Below the pieces are notes generated by a model. It was not told the origin of the DNA and did not search any database. It saw nothing but the letters and a program-made list of their open reading frames with translations. From Bradyrhizobium diazoefficiens (GTDB taxonomy: Bacteria; Pseudomonadota; Alphaproteobacteria; Rhizobiales; Xanthobacteraceae), in assembly GCF_018131185.1 (NCBI RefSeq), contig NZ_JAFCJE010000005.1, forward strand, positions 682,001-746,000: a DNA stretch of 64,000 nt, read 5' to 3'. Each line of letters starts with the position of its first letter. Position 1 is the stretch's first letter. The translations under genes and the position numbers were made by a program. Below, in pieces: positions 51,644 to 60,216 of the stretch.

Positions 51644-52420
51644 ATGAGCGGAGCTTTGCCGACGGGAACGCGGATGACGGGTAAGGTCTGCCTGGTGACC
51701 GGCGGCGGCAGCGGCATCGGCCGCGCCACCGCGCTGCGGATGGCGGCCGAAGGCGCCGAGGCGATCATCGTTGCGGGCCGGCGTGAAGCCGAGATCGAGG
51801 CGACCGCCGCTTCATGCCGTCAGCTCGGCGCCGATGCGATCGCGCTTAAGACCGACATCACGCGCGAGGACGACGTTGCGCGCCTCGTCGGCACGGCGAT
51901 CGAGCGCTGCGGCCGGCTCGACATCGCCTTCAACAATGCCGGCTTCCAGGAGCGCCGCGCGCCGCTGCAAGAACAGGGCATGGACATTTACGACAGCGTG
52001 TTCGACACCAATGTCCGCGCGCTGTTCCTGTGCCTGCGCCATCAATTGCCTGTCATGCTGGCGCAGGGGCGCGGCAGCATCGTCGTCAACGCATCCGTGA
52101 GCGGCGTGCGCAATCCCAATCCCGGCTTCTCGCTCTATTCGGCCTCGAAGGCGGCCGCGATCTCGCTGACCCGCTCGGCGGCGCTGGAGAACGCCCCGCG
52201 CGGCATCCGCATCAACGCCATCGCCCCCGGCCGTGTCGTCACCGACATGATGCTGCGCGCCGGCGTTGGCGACGTCGCAACCGTCAGCGCCGGCCTGCCG
52301 CTACGACGGATGGGCAGCCCGGAGGAGGTGGCGGAAGCCGTGGTGTGGCTGTCCTCGGATGCGTCGTCCTATGTGGTCGGACACGTGCTGGCCGCGGACG
52401 GGGGATTCCTGGCGTCGTGA
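51644..52420 (+). CDS. SDR family oxidoreductase, MarR-linked
   Basis: A 258-residue classical SDR. TGGGSGIGRAT near residues 19-29, FNNAGFQE (NAG motif), NASVSGVRN with the catalytic Ser, and YSASKAA with Tyr-x3-Lys; C-terminal block VVWLSSDASSYVVGHVLAADGGF is typical. The substrate is unknown, but control by an adjacent MarR suggests an inducible detoxification or catabolic step for a small phenolic or quinone-like compound. TAAGCC precedes the ATG at 51644. Confidence 0.93.
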   Translation: MSGALPTGTRMTGKVCLVTGGGSGIGRATALRMAAEGAEAIIVAGRREAEIEATAASCRQLGADAIALKTDITREDDVARLVGTAIERCGRLDIAFNNAGFQERRAPLQEQGMDIYDSVFDTNVRALFLCLRHQLPVMLAQGRGSIVVNASVSGVRNPNPGFSLYSASKAAAISLTRSAALENAPRGIRINAIAPGRVVTDMMLRAGVGDVATVSAGLPLRRMGSPEEVAEAVVWLSSDASSYVVGHVLAADGGFLAS

Positions 52421-52448
52421 TGTGCTGGTCGGCGTGCCAAACCATCGG

Positions 52449-52586
52449 TGTCGTCCCCGCGAACGCGGGGACCCACAACCACAGGAAGAAGTTTGGCGGA
52501 GGCTGGTTGTTTTTGCCCGCGGTATTGACACCTGCGCCTTACCGAAAGATCACGCGGTATGGGCCCCTGCGTTCGCAGGGGCGACG
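52449..52586. repeat. Palindromic intergenic repeat (TCGTCCCCGCGAACGCGGGGACC type)
   Basis: Left arm TCGTCCCCGCGAACGCGGGG and right arm CCCCTGCGTTCGCAGGGGCGACG, the latter near 52563-52586. It separates the convergent SDR and TPP-enzyme genes and could terminate both. Confidence 0.85.
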
Positions 52587-52589
52587 GCA

Positions 52590-54212
52590 TCAATGCTTCT
52601 GCCCGTACAGCACCGGCACCGCCGAATCCACGACGACCTCGACGAGGCTGGTGCCTTCGAACGCCATGCCGCGCTTCAGCGCCTCGCCAAGCTCCGCCGC
52701 CTTCGTCACCCGCACCGCATGGCAACCCATGCCTTCGGCGAGCCGGACGAAATCGATCCCCGGCAGCTCCAGCCCGGGCACGTTCCGCACCTGCATCACC
52801 TGGCTGAACGAGCGCATCGCGCCGTATCCGGAATTGTTGAGGACGACGATCGTCAGCGGCAGCTTGCGCTGTGCTGCGGTCCACAGCGCCTGGATCGAAT
52901 ACATCGCCGAGCCGTCGCCGATCAGGCAGACCGTGCGCTGTTTTGGCTTGCCGAGCGCCATGCCGACGGCGGCGGGCAGCGAGTAGCCGAGGCCGCCGCT
53001 CGCCATCGTGTAAAAGCTGTCCGGGCCGGGCATCGGCATGAATTTCTGCATCGCCGGCCGGTGCGAGGGCACTTCCTCGACGACCGACGTACCCTCCGGC
53101 ATCGCCTGCGACAGCGAATGCAGCAGGAATTCGACCGGGAGCGGATCGGCGGCTTGAGGTGCCGGCGGCAGCGTTCGGCCCTTTGGCGCCGCGCGTTTGC
53201 TCTCCGGCAGCAGGTCGAGCAGCATGTTCAGGGCCGGCTTCATCGTGGCGATGATGCTGGTGCCGATGGGCGTCACCGCCGCCGCGTCCGGATCATCGGT
53301 GATCTGGAAGATCGTCGCGCCGCCGTCGAAGATCGCGGCATGGCCCTCGACATGGAAGGTGAACACCGGCGCGCCGATGACGGCGACCAGGTCGTGCTCG
53401 CGCAATGCATCGGACAGCTGCGCAGGCGAAGCGTGCAGGAAGCCCGCGAATTGCGGATGCCGCTCCGGGAAAGAGCAGCGCGCTGAGAACGGGCTGACCC
53501 AGACGCTGGCTTTCGCCTTCTCCGCGACGCGCACCATCAGGTCGACCGCGCCGGCGCGGTCGACGCCGGGGCCGACGACGAGGGCAGGGTGCTTTGCGCC
53601 GACGAGCGCCGCGACCAGCGCCTTCATCGCATCAAGCTCGGGGCCGATCTCGCGGCTGACCTTGCGCGCCTCGATCGGCGCACAGGCATGCGCCCAGTCG
53701 TCGATCGGGATCGACACGAAGGTCGGCCCGCACGGCGGCTGCATCGCGGTGTAATAGGCGCGCGCGATTGCAGCCGGCACGTCCTCGGGCCGTGCCGGCT
53801 CGACGCTGTATTTGACGTAAGGCCGCGGGAATTCCGACGCGCGCTCGGCATAGAGGAACGCCTGCAGCGGCAGGATCGAACGCGCCTGCTGGCCCGCGGT
53901 GATCACGAGCGGCGTCTGGTTGCGGTGCGCCGTGTAGATGTTGCCGAGCGCGTTGCCGACGCCGGCGGCCGAATGCAGATTGACGAAGCCTGCATTGCGC
54001 GTCGCCTGCGCATAGCCGTCGGCCATGCCGACGGCGGAAGCTTCCTGCAGCGCCAGCACGTAGTCGATGTCGTCGGGCCAGTCGCTCAGAAAAGGCAGCT
54101 CGGTCGAGCCGGGATTGCCGAACACTTTTGCGATGCCGAACGAACGCAGCAGGTCGAGCGTCGCCTGCTTGACGGTGACGGATCTGCTGCCGGTCTTGCC
54201 GTTCTTGGCCAT
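52590..54212 (-). CDS. mdlC: Thiamine-diphosphate enzyme, benzoylformate decarboxylase-like
   Basis: A 540-residue TPP enzyme from ATG 54212. Compared with Pseudomonas putida benzoylformate decarboxylase, the active-site residues are conserved with a 10-residue offset: Ser36 in FGNPGSTELPF, Glu57 in LALQEASAVG, His80 in NLHSAAGVGNALG; a later His appears in APVFTFHVEG. The TPP-binding block is GDGSAMYSIQALWTAAQ...NNSGYGAM. It probably decarboxylates an aryl or branched 2-oxoacid; acetolactate synthase-like activity cannot be excluded. The adjacent CoA cluster is 170 bases upstream. Confidence 0.85.
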   Translation of the reverse strand: MAKNGKTGSRSVTVKQATLDLLRSFGIAKVFGNPGSTELPFLSDWPDDIDYVLALQEASAVGMADGYAQATRNAGFVNLHSAAGVGNALGNIYTAHRNQTPLVITAGQQARSILPLQAFLYAERASEFPRPYVKYSVEPARPEDVPAAIARAYYTAMQPPCGPTFVSIPIDDWAHACAPIEARKVSREIGPELDAMKALVAALVGAKHPALVVGPGVDRAGAVDLMVRVAEKAKASVWVSPFSARCSFPERHPQFAGFLHASPAQLSDALREHDLVAVIGAPVFTFHVEGHAAIFDGGATIFQITDDPDAAAVTPIGTSIIATMKPALNMLLDLLPESKRAAPKGRTLPPAPQAADPLPVEFLLHSLSQAMPEGTSVVEEVPSHRPAMQKFMPMPGPDSFYTMASGGLGYSLPAAVGMALGKPKQRTVCLIGDGSAMYSIQALWTAAQRKLPLTIVVLNNSGYGAMRSFSQVMQVRNVPGLELPGIDFVRLAEGMGCHAVRVTKAAELGEALKRGMAFEGTSLVEVVVDSAVPVLYGQKH

Positions 54213-54234
54213 GGTTTCCGGTCCCTGTTTATTC

Positions 54235-54338
54235 CTCATCCTGAGGAGCGCGTCTTCGCGCGTCTCGAAGGATGAAGGCCCGGCTGGTGGCCTCGCCCTT
54301 CGAGACGCGCGCGAAGGGCGCGCTCCTCAGGGTGAGGG
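54235..54338. repeat. Palindromic intergenic repeat, CCTCAtcCTGAGGAG family (copy 2)
   Basis: CTCATCCTGAGGAGCGCG ... CGCGCTCCTCAGGGTGAG, with inner GTCTCGAAGGATGAAGGCC / CCTCGCCCTTCGAGAC. Related to 13836-13948. Confidence 0.85.
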
Positions 54339-54386
54339 TCTAACTTCCTACATCGCCGTTACATTCGCAATGACGAGGAGAGAGCA

Positions 54387-55238
54387 TCACCACACCGCCG
54401 ACCCCTTCATCGTCGGCTGTCCCTCCGCGTTCGCGGTCCACAGGTCCATGCCGGACTCGGTCTCATTGGCGTTGATGGAGAACTCCGTGCCCTCGAACAG
54501 CGGTTGCAGGCCGCGATACGAAAACTTCTTCGGCGCCTTGCCGCCGTGCAGCTTCGCCGCCATCTCGATGATCAGCGCCGCCTGCAGCGGGCCGTGGAAG
54601 ATCAGGCCCGGATAACCCTCGACCTTGGTGACGTAGTCGCGATCGTAGTGGATGCGGTGGCCGTTGAAGGTCAGCGCGGAATAGCGAAACAGCAGCACGG
54701 GATCGGAGACATGGGTCTCGCGGTGCTGCGCCTTCGGCGGTGGGGGCGAGGCCTTCGCGGTCACTGGCGCGCTGCTGGTCATCTCGCGATAGACGATGTC
54801 CTGCCGCTCGCGGATGGCGACGCCGCGCGGGGAGGAGATGCTGTGCTCGACCGAGACGAAGCACAGCGTGCCGGTCGAGCCTGATTTCACCTGCACATCG
54901 GCGATGCGCGAGGTCCGCGTGGATTCATCGCCAACCTGCAGCGGCTGAAGGAACTCGATCTCGCCGCCCGCCCACATCCGGCGCGGCAGCGGCACCGGCG
55001 GCAGGAAGCCGCCGCGGGTCGGATGACCGTCGGGCCCGAGCATCGACATCGGAAACACCGGCTGCGCCAGGCACCAGTGCACTGTGAACGGCGCGGCATC
55101 ACCCTTTTTGGGCTCGCCGACATCCTGGAACAGCGTCGCGCGCAGGCCCATCACGAGCTGCGCGGTGACGATGTCGGTGGCTTCCGTGCTGCGGCCGATC
55201 CATTGCCTGAGATGATCGATGTCGAGCTTCTCGGTCAT
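54387..55238 (-). CDS. MaoC/HTD2-type hydratase (itaconyl- or mesaconyl-CoA hydratase-like)
   Basis: A 283-residue double-hotdog hydratase. The N-terminal hotdog (FTVHWCLAQPVFPMSMLGPDGHPTRGGFLPPVPLPRRMWAGGEIEFLQPLQVG) is typical of mesaconyl-C4-CoA and itaconyl-CoA hydratases; the C-terminal half carries the hydratase motif LTFNGHRIHYDRDYVTKVEGYPGLIFHGPLQ with conserved Asp and His. The gene lies next to a CaiB CoA-transferase and an acyl-CoA dehydrogenase, as in the Pseudomonas itaconate operon (ich-ict). Cytoplasmic. The substrate is an inference from context. Confidence 0.82.
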   Translation of the reverse strand: MTEKLDIDHLRQWIGRSTEATDIVTAQLVMGLRATLFQDVGEPKKGDAAPFTVHWCLAQPVFPMSMLGPDGHPTRGGFLPPVPLPRRMWAGGEIEFLQPLQVGDESTRTSRIADVQVKSGSTGTLCFVSVEHSISSPRGVAIRERQDIVYREMTSSAPVTAKASPPPPKAQHRETHVSDPVLLFRYSALTFNGHRIHYDRDYVTKVEGYPGLIFHGPLQAALIIEMAAKLHGGKAPKKFSYRGLQPLFEGTEFSINANETESGMDLWTANAEGQPTMKGSAVW

Positions 55239-55253
55239 GTTGCCTCGCTCTTG

Positions 55254-56357
55254 TTATTTCTTGGACTTCGGGTTTTCGCCGATCGCGGGCACGGCACCAT
55301 AGCTGCGGGTTTCGCCGACGATGATCGGCGCCGGCGCGGGATAGCTGACGCGTCCGTTCGGCGTGTCGACCTCGATGCGGCGCAGATGCGGATGATTGGT
55401 GAGATCGGCCATGGTGTTGACCTCGGCAAACGCGATGTCGGCATCCGACAGCCGCTTCAGCAGCTCGTCGCGCGTCAGCTCGCCGAAGATGTCCGCAACG
55501 GTCTTGTCGGTGAAGTCGCGATTGCGCACGCGCTCGACCATGTTGGCGACGCGGGGATCGGCGGGCAGGTCCGGCTGATCGAGCACCTTGGCACACAGCG
55601 TCTTCCACTCGCGCTCGCTCTGGATCGAGATCAAAATGTCCTTGCCGTCCTGCGAGGTGAATACGCCATAGGGCGCGATCGAGGGATGGCGCAGGCCCAT
55701 GCGCTTGGGCGGGTTGCCGGCTTCGGAGTTGAGCAGCGGCACGGTGCACCAGTCCGCCATCACGTCGAACATGGAGATGCGGATATCCGCGCCCTTGCCG
55801 GTGCGGCCGCGTGCGATCAGCGCTTCAAGGATCGCCGCATGCGCGGTCGCGCCGGTCGCGACGTCGACGATCGACATGCCGACGCGCGAGGCTCCATCGG
55901 GGTTTCCGGTGATGGAGGCAAGCCCGCTCTCGGCCTGGATCAGCAGATCATAGGCCTTGCGGTGCGCGTAGGGGCCCTCGTCGCCATAGCCGGTGATGGT
56001 GCATGAGATCAGCTTCGGATAGTCCTTCAGCAGTCGCTCGCGCGAAAAGCCGAGCTTGTCCATCGAGCCGGGCTTCAAGTTCTGGATCAGCACGTCGGCG
56101 CTGGCGATCAGCTTCTCCAGCTCTGCGCAGCCTTCTTTGGTGGCGAGATCGACCACGGCGGATTGCTTGCCGCGGTTGAGCCAGACGAAGTAGCTGCTCT
56201 GGCCCTTGGCCGCCGCGTCATAGCCGCGGGCGAAATCGCCCTCGGGCCGTTCGATCTTGATCACCTCCGCGCCCGCGTCCGCCAGCCGCGAGGAGCAGAA
56301 CGGCGCCGCCACCGCCTGCTCGACCGCAATCACCCTGATCCCGTCCAATGCTCCCAT
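55254..56357 (-). CDS. CaiB/BaiF-type (class III) CoA-transferase
   Basis: A 367-residue family III CoA-transferase. Blocks: RLADAGAEVIKIERPEGDFARG, YFVWLNRGKQSAVVDL, and the catalytic aspartate Asp137 in KAYDLLIQAESGLASITG, plus FDVMADWCTVPLL. It moves CoA between dicarboxylic acids. In context, itaconate or mesaconate plus succinyl-CoA is plausible. It starts 9 bases after the acyl-CoA dehydrogenase stop and is 15 bases before the hydratase, in one operon. The C-terminus ends in a short basic tail (ENPKSKK). Confidence 0.9.
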   Translation of the reverse strand: MGALDGIRVIAVEQAVAAPFCSSRLADAGAEVIKIERPEGDFARGYDAAAKGQSSYFVWLNRGKQSAVVDLATKEGCAELEKLIASADVLIQNLKPGSMDKLGFSRERLLKDYPKLISCTITGYGDEGPYAHRKAYDLLIQAESGLASITGNPDGASRVGMSIVDVATGATAHAAILEALIARGRTGKGADIRISMFDVMADWCTVPLLNSEAGNPPKRMGLRHPSIAPYGVFTSQDGKDILISIQSEREWKTLCAKVLDQPDLPADPRVANMVERVRNRDFTDKTVADIFGELTRDELLKRLSDADIAFAEVNTMADLTNHPHLRRIEVDTPNGRVSYPAPAPIIVGETRSYGAVPAIGENPKSKK

Positions 56358-56366
56358 GGTCGGACC

Positions 56367-57536
56367 TCAGTAGGAGCGCGGCATGCCGAGCACGTGCTCG
56401 GCGACGAAGGAGAGCACCAGGTTGGTCGAGATCGGCGCCACCTGGTAGAGACGCGTCTCGCGGAACTTGCGCTCGACGTCGTATTCCTCGGCAAAGCCGA
56501 AGCCGCCATGGGTCTGGATGCAGGCATTGGCAGCTTCCCAGGACGCATCGGCCGCCAGCATCTTGGCCATGTTGGCCTCGGCGCCGCAATCGAGACCCGC
56601 CTCGTATTTGCGCGTGGCTTCCTTCACCATCAGCTCGGCCGCTCGCATCGAGGCATAGGCCTTGGCGATCGGAAACTGGATGCCCTGGTTCTGGCCGATC
56701 GGCCGGCCGAACACTGCGCGCTCCTTGGCGTAGTTGGTGGCCTTGGCGATGAACCATTTTGCGTCGCCGACGCATTCGGCCGCGATCAATATGCGCTCGG
56801 CATTCATGCCGGACAGGATGTAGCGAAAACCCTTGCCTTCCTCGCCGATCAGGTTCTCGGCCGGCACCTTCATGTCGGTGAAGAACACTTCGGTGGTGGC
56901 GTGGTTCATCATGGTGCGGATCGGGCGGATTTCGAGGCCGTTGTTCTTCGCCTCGCGCATGTCCACGATGAACACGGAGAGGCCATCGGTGCGCTTCTTG
57001 GCCTGATCCTTCGGCGTGGTGCGCGCCAGCAGCACCATCAGGTCGGAATGCTCGGCGCGGCTGGTCCAGATCTTCTGGCCGTTGACGATGTAGCTGTCGT
57101 TGCCGTCCTTGCGCGCGAAGGTTTTCAGCGAGGACGTGTCGGTGCCGCTGGTCGGCTCGGTGACGCCGAAGGCCTGCAGGCGCAACTCGCCGCTGGCGAT
57201 CTTCGGCAGGTATTTCGCCTTCTGCTCGGCGTTGCCGTGCCGCAGCACGGTGCCCATCGTATACATCTGGGCATGGCAGCCGCCGCCGTTGCAGCCCGCG
57301 CGCTGGATCTCTTCCAGGATCGCCGCGGCCGCAGACAGCTTCAGGCCCGCGCCGCCATACTCCTCGGGGATCAGCACCGAGAGATAGCCGGCCTCGGTCA
57401 GCGCATCGACGAAGGCCTTGGGGTAGGCCATCTCGCGATCGAGCTTGCGCCAATATTCGCCGGGAAACTGCGCGCAGAGTTTTGCGACGGCTTCGCGGAT
57501 GTCGCCGTAGTCTTCGGTGTGCTGTTCTTGGCTCAT
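56367..57536 (-). CDS. Acyl-CoA dehydrogenase family protein
   Basis: A 389-residue flavoenzyme with the standard three-domain fold: FAD/substrate blocks LRLQAFGVTEPTSGTDTSSLKT (mid-chain), ARTTPKDQAK and the C-terminal CIQTHGGFGFAEEYDVERKFR. The usual catalytic-base signature YEGT is absent; the corresponding stretch reads LYQVAPIST, so the base must be elsewhere or the reaction may differ. First gene of the CoA operon, divergent from lysR across 125 bases. Confidence 0.9.
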   Translation of the reverse strand: MSQEQHTEDYGDIREAVAKLCAQFPGEYWRKLDREMAYPKAFVDALTEAGYLSVLIPEEYGGAGLKLSAAAAILEEIQRAGCNGGGCHAQMYTMGTVLRHGNAEQKAKYLPKIASGELRLQAFGVTEPTSGTDTSSLKTFARKDGNDSYIVNGQKIWTSRAEHSDLMVLLARTTPKDQAKKRTDGLSVFIVDMREAKNNGLEIRPIRTMMNHATTEVFFTDMKVPAENLIGEEGKGFRYILSGMNAERILIAAECVGDAKWFIAKATNYAKERAVFGRPIGQNQGIQFPIAKAYASMRAAELMVKEATRKYEAGLDCGAEANMAKMLAADASWEAANACIQTHGGFGFAEEYDVERKFRETRLYQVAPISTNLVLSFVAEHVLGMPRSY

Positions 57537-57661
57537 GGCGTTTCCAATTCTTAGCGGCAGTTAAGATAACGCCGGCCAACCCTCTGGCGTTGTGAAAACA
57601 ATGCCAGCCCCCTATGCTCATTTGTTATAGCGTATGAAGTAGCCTTCCAGGATTGGCAAGC

Positions 57662-58582
57662 ATGGATTTCCGGCAGCTCAGGACCTTCAGTTGCGTTGCG
57701 GAGCTCGGCAGCCTCTCCAAGGCGTCCGACACGCTGCGCGTGGCGCAGCCGGCGCTGAGCCGGCAGATCAAGCTCCTGGAACACGAGCTGCGCACCGAAC
57801 TCTTCACCCGCAACGGCCGCGGCATGGTGCTGACCGAAGCCGGCCGGCTGCTGCTGGCGCGCACCTCCGGCATCGTGCGGCAGATCGACCAGATCCGCGA
57901 CGACATCCAGTCGGCCAAGGGCCCGCCGTCCGGGCAAGTCGTGCTCGGCCTGGTTCCAACCGTGAGCTGCGTGCTGTCGGCGCGCTTTGCGCGGCGCTGC
58001 GTCGAGAAGTTTCCCGGCATCTCGCTGCGCATCGTCGAGAGCTACAGCGGCCATCTCGTCGAATGGCTGCATCGCGGCGAGATGGATCTCGCCATCCTCT
58101 ACGGGCGCTCGGCCGATCTGCATCTCAACGTGGCGAGCCTCGGTCGTGACAACATCGTCGCGGTCGGTCCGCGCGGCTGCGGCCTCGCACGCAAGAAGAG
58201 CGTCGACATCGGCTGGCTGCTGCGGCAACGGCTCGTGTTGCCCTCTCATTCGCACGGCCTTCGCGCGTTGATCGAGCACGCGGCCGCCCAGCGCAAGATC
58301 AAGCTCGACGTGCAACTGGAGGCGGATTCGTTTCGCGTCCTGACGAGCCTGGTCGAGGAGGGCCTCGGCTTCGCGCTGCTGCCGCCCTCGTCGGTCCACG
58401 GCGAGGTCGCCGACGAACGGTTGGAAACCGCGCCCGTATCGAAGCCGATGACGCGTGAGCTCATTTTCGCTTCTCCGATCGACCGGCCGGTCTCGACGGC
58501 CTCGCTCGCCGTCACCGCGCTGCTGCGCGAGGAGGTCGCCGCCTGCCGCAAGGACGGCGTGTGGGACATCAGATTGAGTTAG
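57662..58582 (+). CDS. LysR-family transcriptional regulator
   Basis: A 306-residue LTTR. The start at 57662 (MDFRQLRTFSCVAELGSLSKASDTLRVAQPALSRQIKLLEHEL) gives a canonical N-terminal HTH; the TTG at 57653 adds only three residues. The effector domain follows (PPSGQVVLGLVPTVSCVLSARF...). Divergent from the acyl-CoA dehydrogenase/CoA-transferase/hydratase operon, which it probably activates in response to a pathway acid or CoA ester. A partial dyad, CTTA-N8-TAAG near 57550-57565, lies close to the operon start. Confidence 0.92.
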   Translation: MDFRQLRTFSCVAELGSLSKASDTLRVAQPALSRQIKLLEHELRTELFTRNGRGMVLTEAGRLLLARTSGIVRQIDQIRDDIQSAKGPPSGQVVLGLVPTVSCVLSARFARRCVEKFPGISLRIVESYSGHLVEWLHRGEMDLAILYGRSADLHLNVASLGRDNIVAVGPRGCGLARKKSVDIGWLLRQRLVLPSHSHGLRALIEHAAAQRKIKLDVQLEADSFRVLTSLVEEGLGFALLPPSSVHGEVADERLETAPVSKPMTRELIFASPIDRPVSTASLAVTALLREEVAACRKDGVWDIRLS

Positions 58583-58717
58583 ACGCCGTGTCGTAGAACA
58601 GTCGCGCGAGGCAGTGTCTTCGCATCTGGTGCGAGCTGTCATGCCGAAATTTTATAGCTGGAAGGTGCTCACGCGATCCGCGCTGCGGGAGAGGCAGACA
58701 GCTGCGTCCAATCCTCC

Positions 58718-58803
58718 GTCATTGCGAGCGCAGCGAAGCCATCCAGGCCGTTTCCGCGGTGGCAGTCTGGATTGCTTCGTCGCTTCGCTCCTCGCAATGA
58801 CGG
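58718..58803. repeat. Dispersed palindromic repeat, CGTCATtGCGAG family (copy 4)
   Basis: GTCATTGCGAGCGCAGCGAAG and CTTCGCTCCTCGCAATGACGG flank CCATCCAGGC / GTCTGGAT. Lies between convergent lysR and P450 genes. Confidence 0.9.
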
Positions 58804-58813
58804 CGGATAGAGC

Positions 58814-60088
58814 CTACCCCGGAATCCGCACCGGCAGCGTCTCGTATCCCTTGATGAAGCTGGAATAGATCCGCTTCGGCTCGCCGACGACCTCGATGCG
58901 GTCGAAGCGCTTCAGCATCTCCTCCCAGACGATCTTGAGCTGCAGCTCGGCGAGGCGCATGCCGACACAGCGGTGGATGCCGAAGCCGAAGGAGAGGTGC
59001 GTGCGCGGGCGCGGGCGGTCGATGATGAAGTCGTTCGGCTTCTCGAACATCTCCTCGTCGCGGTTGCCCGAAACGTACCACATCACGACGCGGTCGCCCT
59101 TCCTGATGTGCTTGCCGCCGATCTCGGTGTCGGCAAGCGCGGTGCGCCGCATATGCGCCAGCGGCGTCTGCCAGCGGATCACTTCCGGCACCATGGAATC
59201 GATCAGCGCCGGATTGGCGCGGAGCTTGTCGTACTGTTCGGGGTTTTCGTTCAGCGCCAGCACCGAGCCGGTCATGGTGTTACGCGTCGTGTCGTTGCCG
59301 CCGACGATGAGCAGGATGATGTTGCCCATGAGATTATCGGGGTCCATGTGGCGCGTGGCGTCGTTGTGCGCCATGAGCGACAGCAGATCGTTGCGCGGTG
59401 CGGAGTTGACGCGCTCGTTCCACAGCTTCGACATGTAGCCGTAGCACTCGTCCATCTCGCGGCGGCGCTCTTCGGCCGAGGCGACGATGCCGCTCTTGGG
59501 CAGCGCGGTCGAGACGTCGGACCAGCGCGTCAGCTTGCGCCGCTCCTCCCAGGGGAAGTCGAACAGGGTCGCCAGCATCTGCGTCGTCAGCTCGATTGAG
59601 ACGCGCTCGACGAAGTTGAAGGTCTCGTTGCGCGGCAGATTGTCGAGCACGGTCTGCGAGCGTTGCCGGATCAGCTTTGCCAACTCGTCGAGATGCGTCG
59701 GCGTGAACATCGGCGCGACGGTCTTTCGCTGCGACGAATGTCTGGGTTGGTCCATCGCGATGAAGCTCGGCCAGTCGTAGCCTTGCGGCACGTCGCGGAT
59801 CGAGATGCCGCCGAGCGTCGAGTCCGAGGAGAAGAGACCGTGATTGGTGTCGACATGCATGATGTCGTTGTATTTCACCACCGACCAATAGGGCTCGATC
59901 GGCGCGTTTGTGCAGTAATGCACAGGCTCTTCCTTGCGTAGCCGCTCGAACCACGGCCACAGCGTGTCGTCCTGGAACAGCCTGGGCGCGCCGGGGTGGA
60001 ATTGCGCCAGCGGCGTCGCATAGGCCTCCTCGCGCGCCTTCCGCATGCGTTCAGCTTTGTCCACTTTAACCGGCGCTTGGATATTCAT
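58814..60088 (-). CDS. Cytochrome P450, CYP153-like (copy A)
   Basis: A 424-residue soluble P450. I-helix GGNDTTRNTMTGSV, K-helix ExxR in PEVIRWQTPLAHMRRTA, and the haem loop FGFGIHRCVGMRLAELQ with the thiolate Cys. The block VVKYNDIMHVDTNHGLFSS and the KGDRVVMWYVSGNRDEEM segment match the CYP153 alkane/fatty-acid omega-hydroxylase group as I remember it. It needs a ferredoxin and reductase, not found here. Close paralogue of the next gene upstream (60217-61482), same strand. Confidence 0.9.
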   Translation of the reverse strand: MNIQAPVKVDKAERMRKAREEAYATPLAQFHPGAPRLFQDDTLWPWFERLRKEEPVHYCTNAPIEPYWSVVKYNDIMHVDTNHGLFSSDSTLGGISIRDVPQGYDWPSFIAMDQPRHSSQRKTVAPMFTPTHLDELAKLIRQRSQTVLDNLPRNETFNFVERVSIELTTQMLATLFDFPWEERRKLTRWSDVSTALPKSGIVASAEERRREMDECYGYMSKLWNERVNSAPRNDLLSLMAHNDATRHMDPDNLMGNIILLIVGGNDTTRNTMTGSVLALNENPEQYDKLRANPALIDSMVPEVIRWQTPLAHMRRTALADTEIGGKHIRKGDRVVMWYVSGNRDEEMFEKPNDFIIDRPRPRTHLSFGFGIHRCVGMRLAELQLKIVWEEMLKRFDRIEVVGEPKRIYSSFIKGYETLPVRIPG

Positions 60089-60114
60089 CGTCGTGGCTCC
60101 AGTTGGTTTCTAGC

Positions 60115-60187
60115 CTCTCCCGCTTGCGGGAGAGGTCGGCGCGTCCCGGGCGATGCATGGCATCGTCCCGCGCGCCGGGTGAGGGGG
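60115..60187. repeat. Degenerate CTCTCCCGCTTGCGGGAGAG repeat
   Basis: A near-perfect inner hairpin CTCTCCCGCTTGCGGGAGAG at 60115 is followed by CGCGCCGGGTGAGGG. It separates the tandem P450 genes and is related to the repeat at 5189-5328. Confidence 0.65.
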
Positions 60188-60216
60188 CGCAGCATTGTCG
60201 TGGGCATAGCTCGAAT

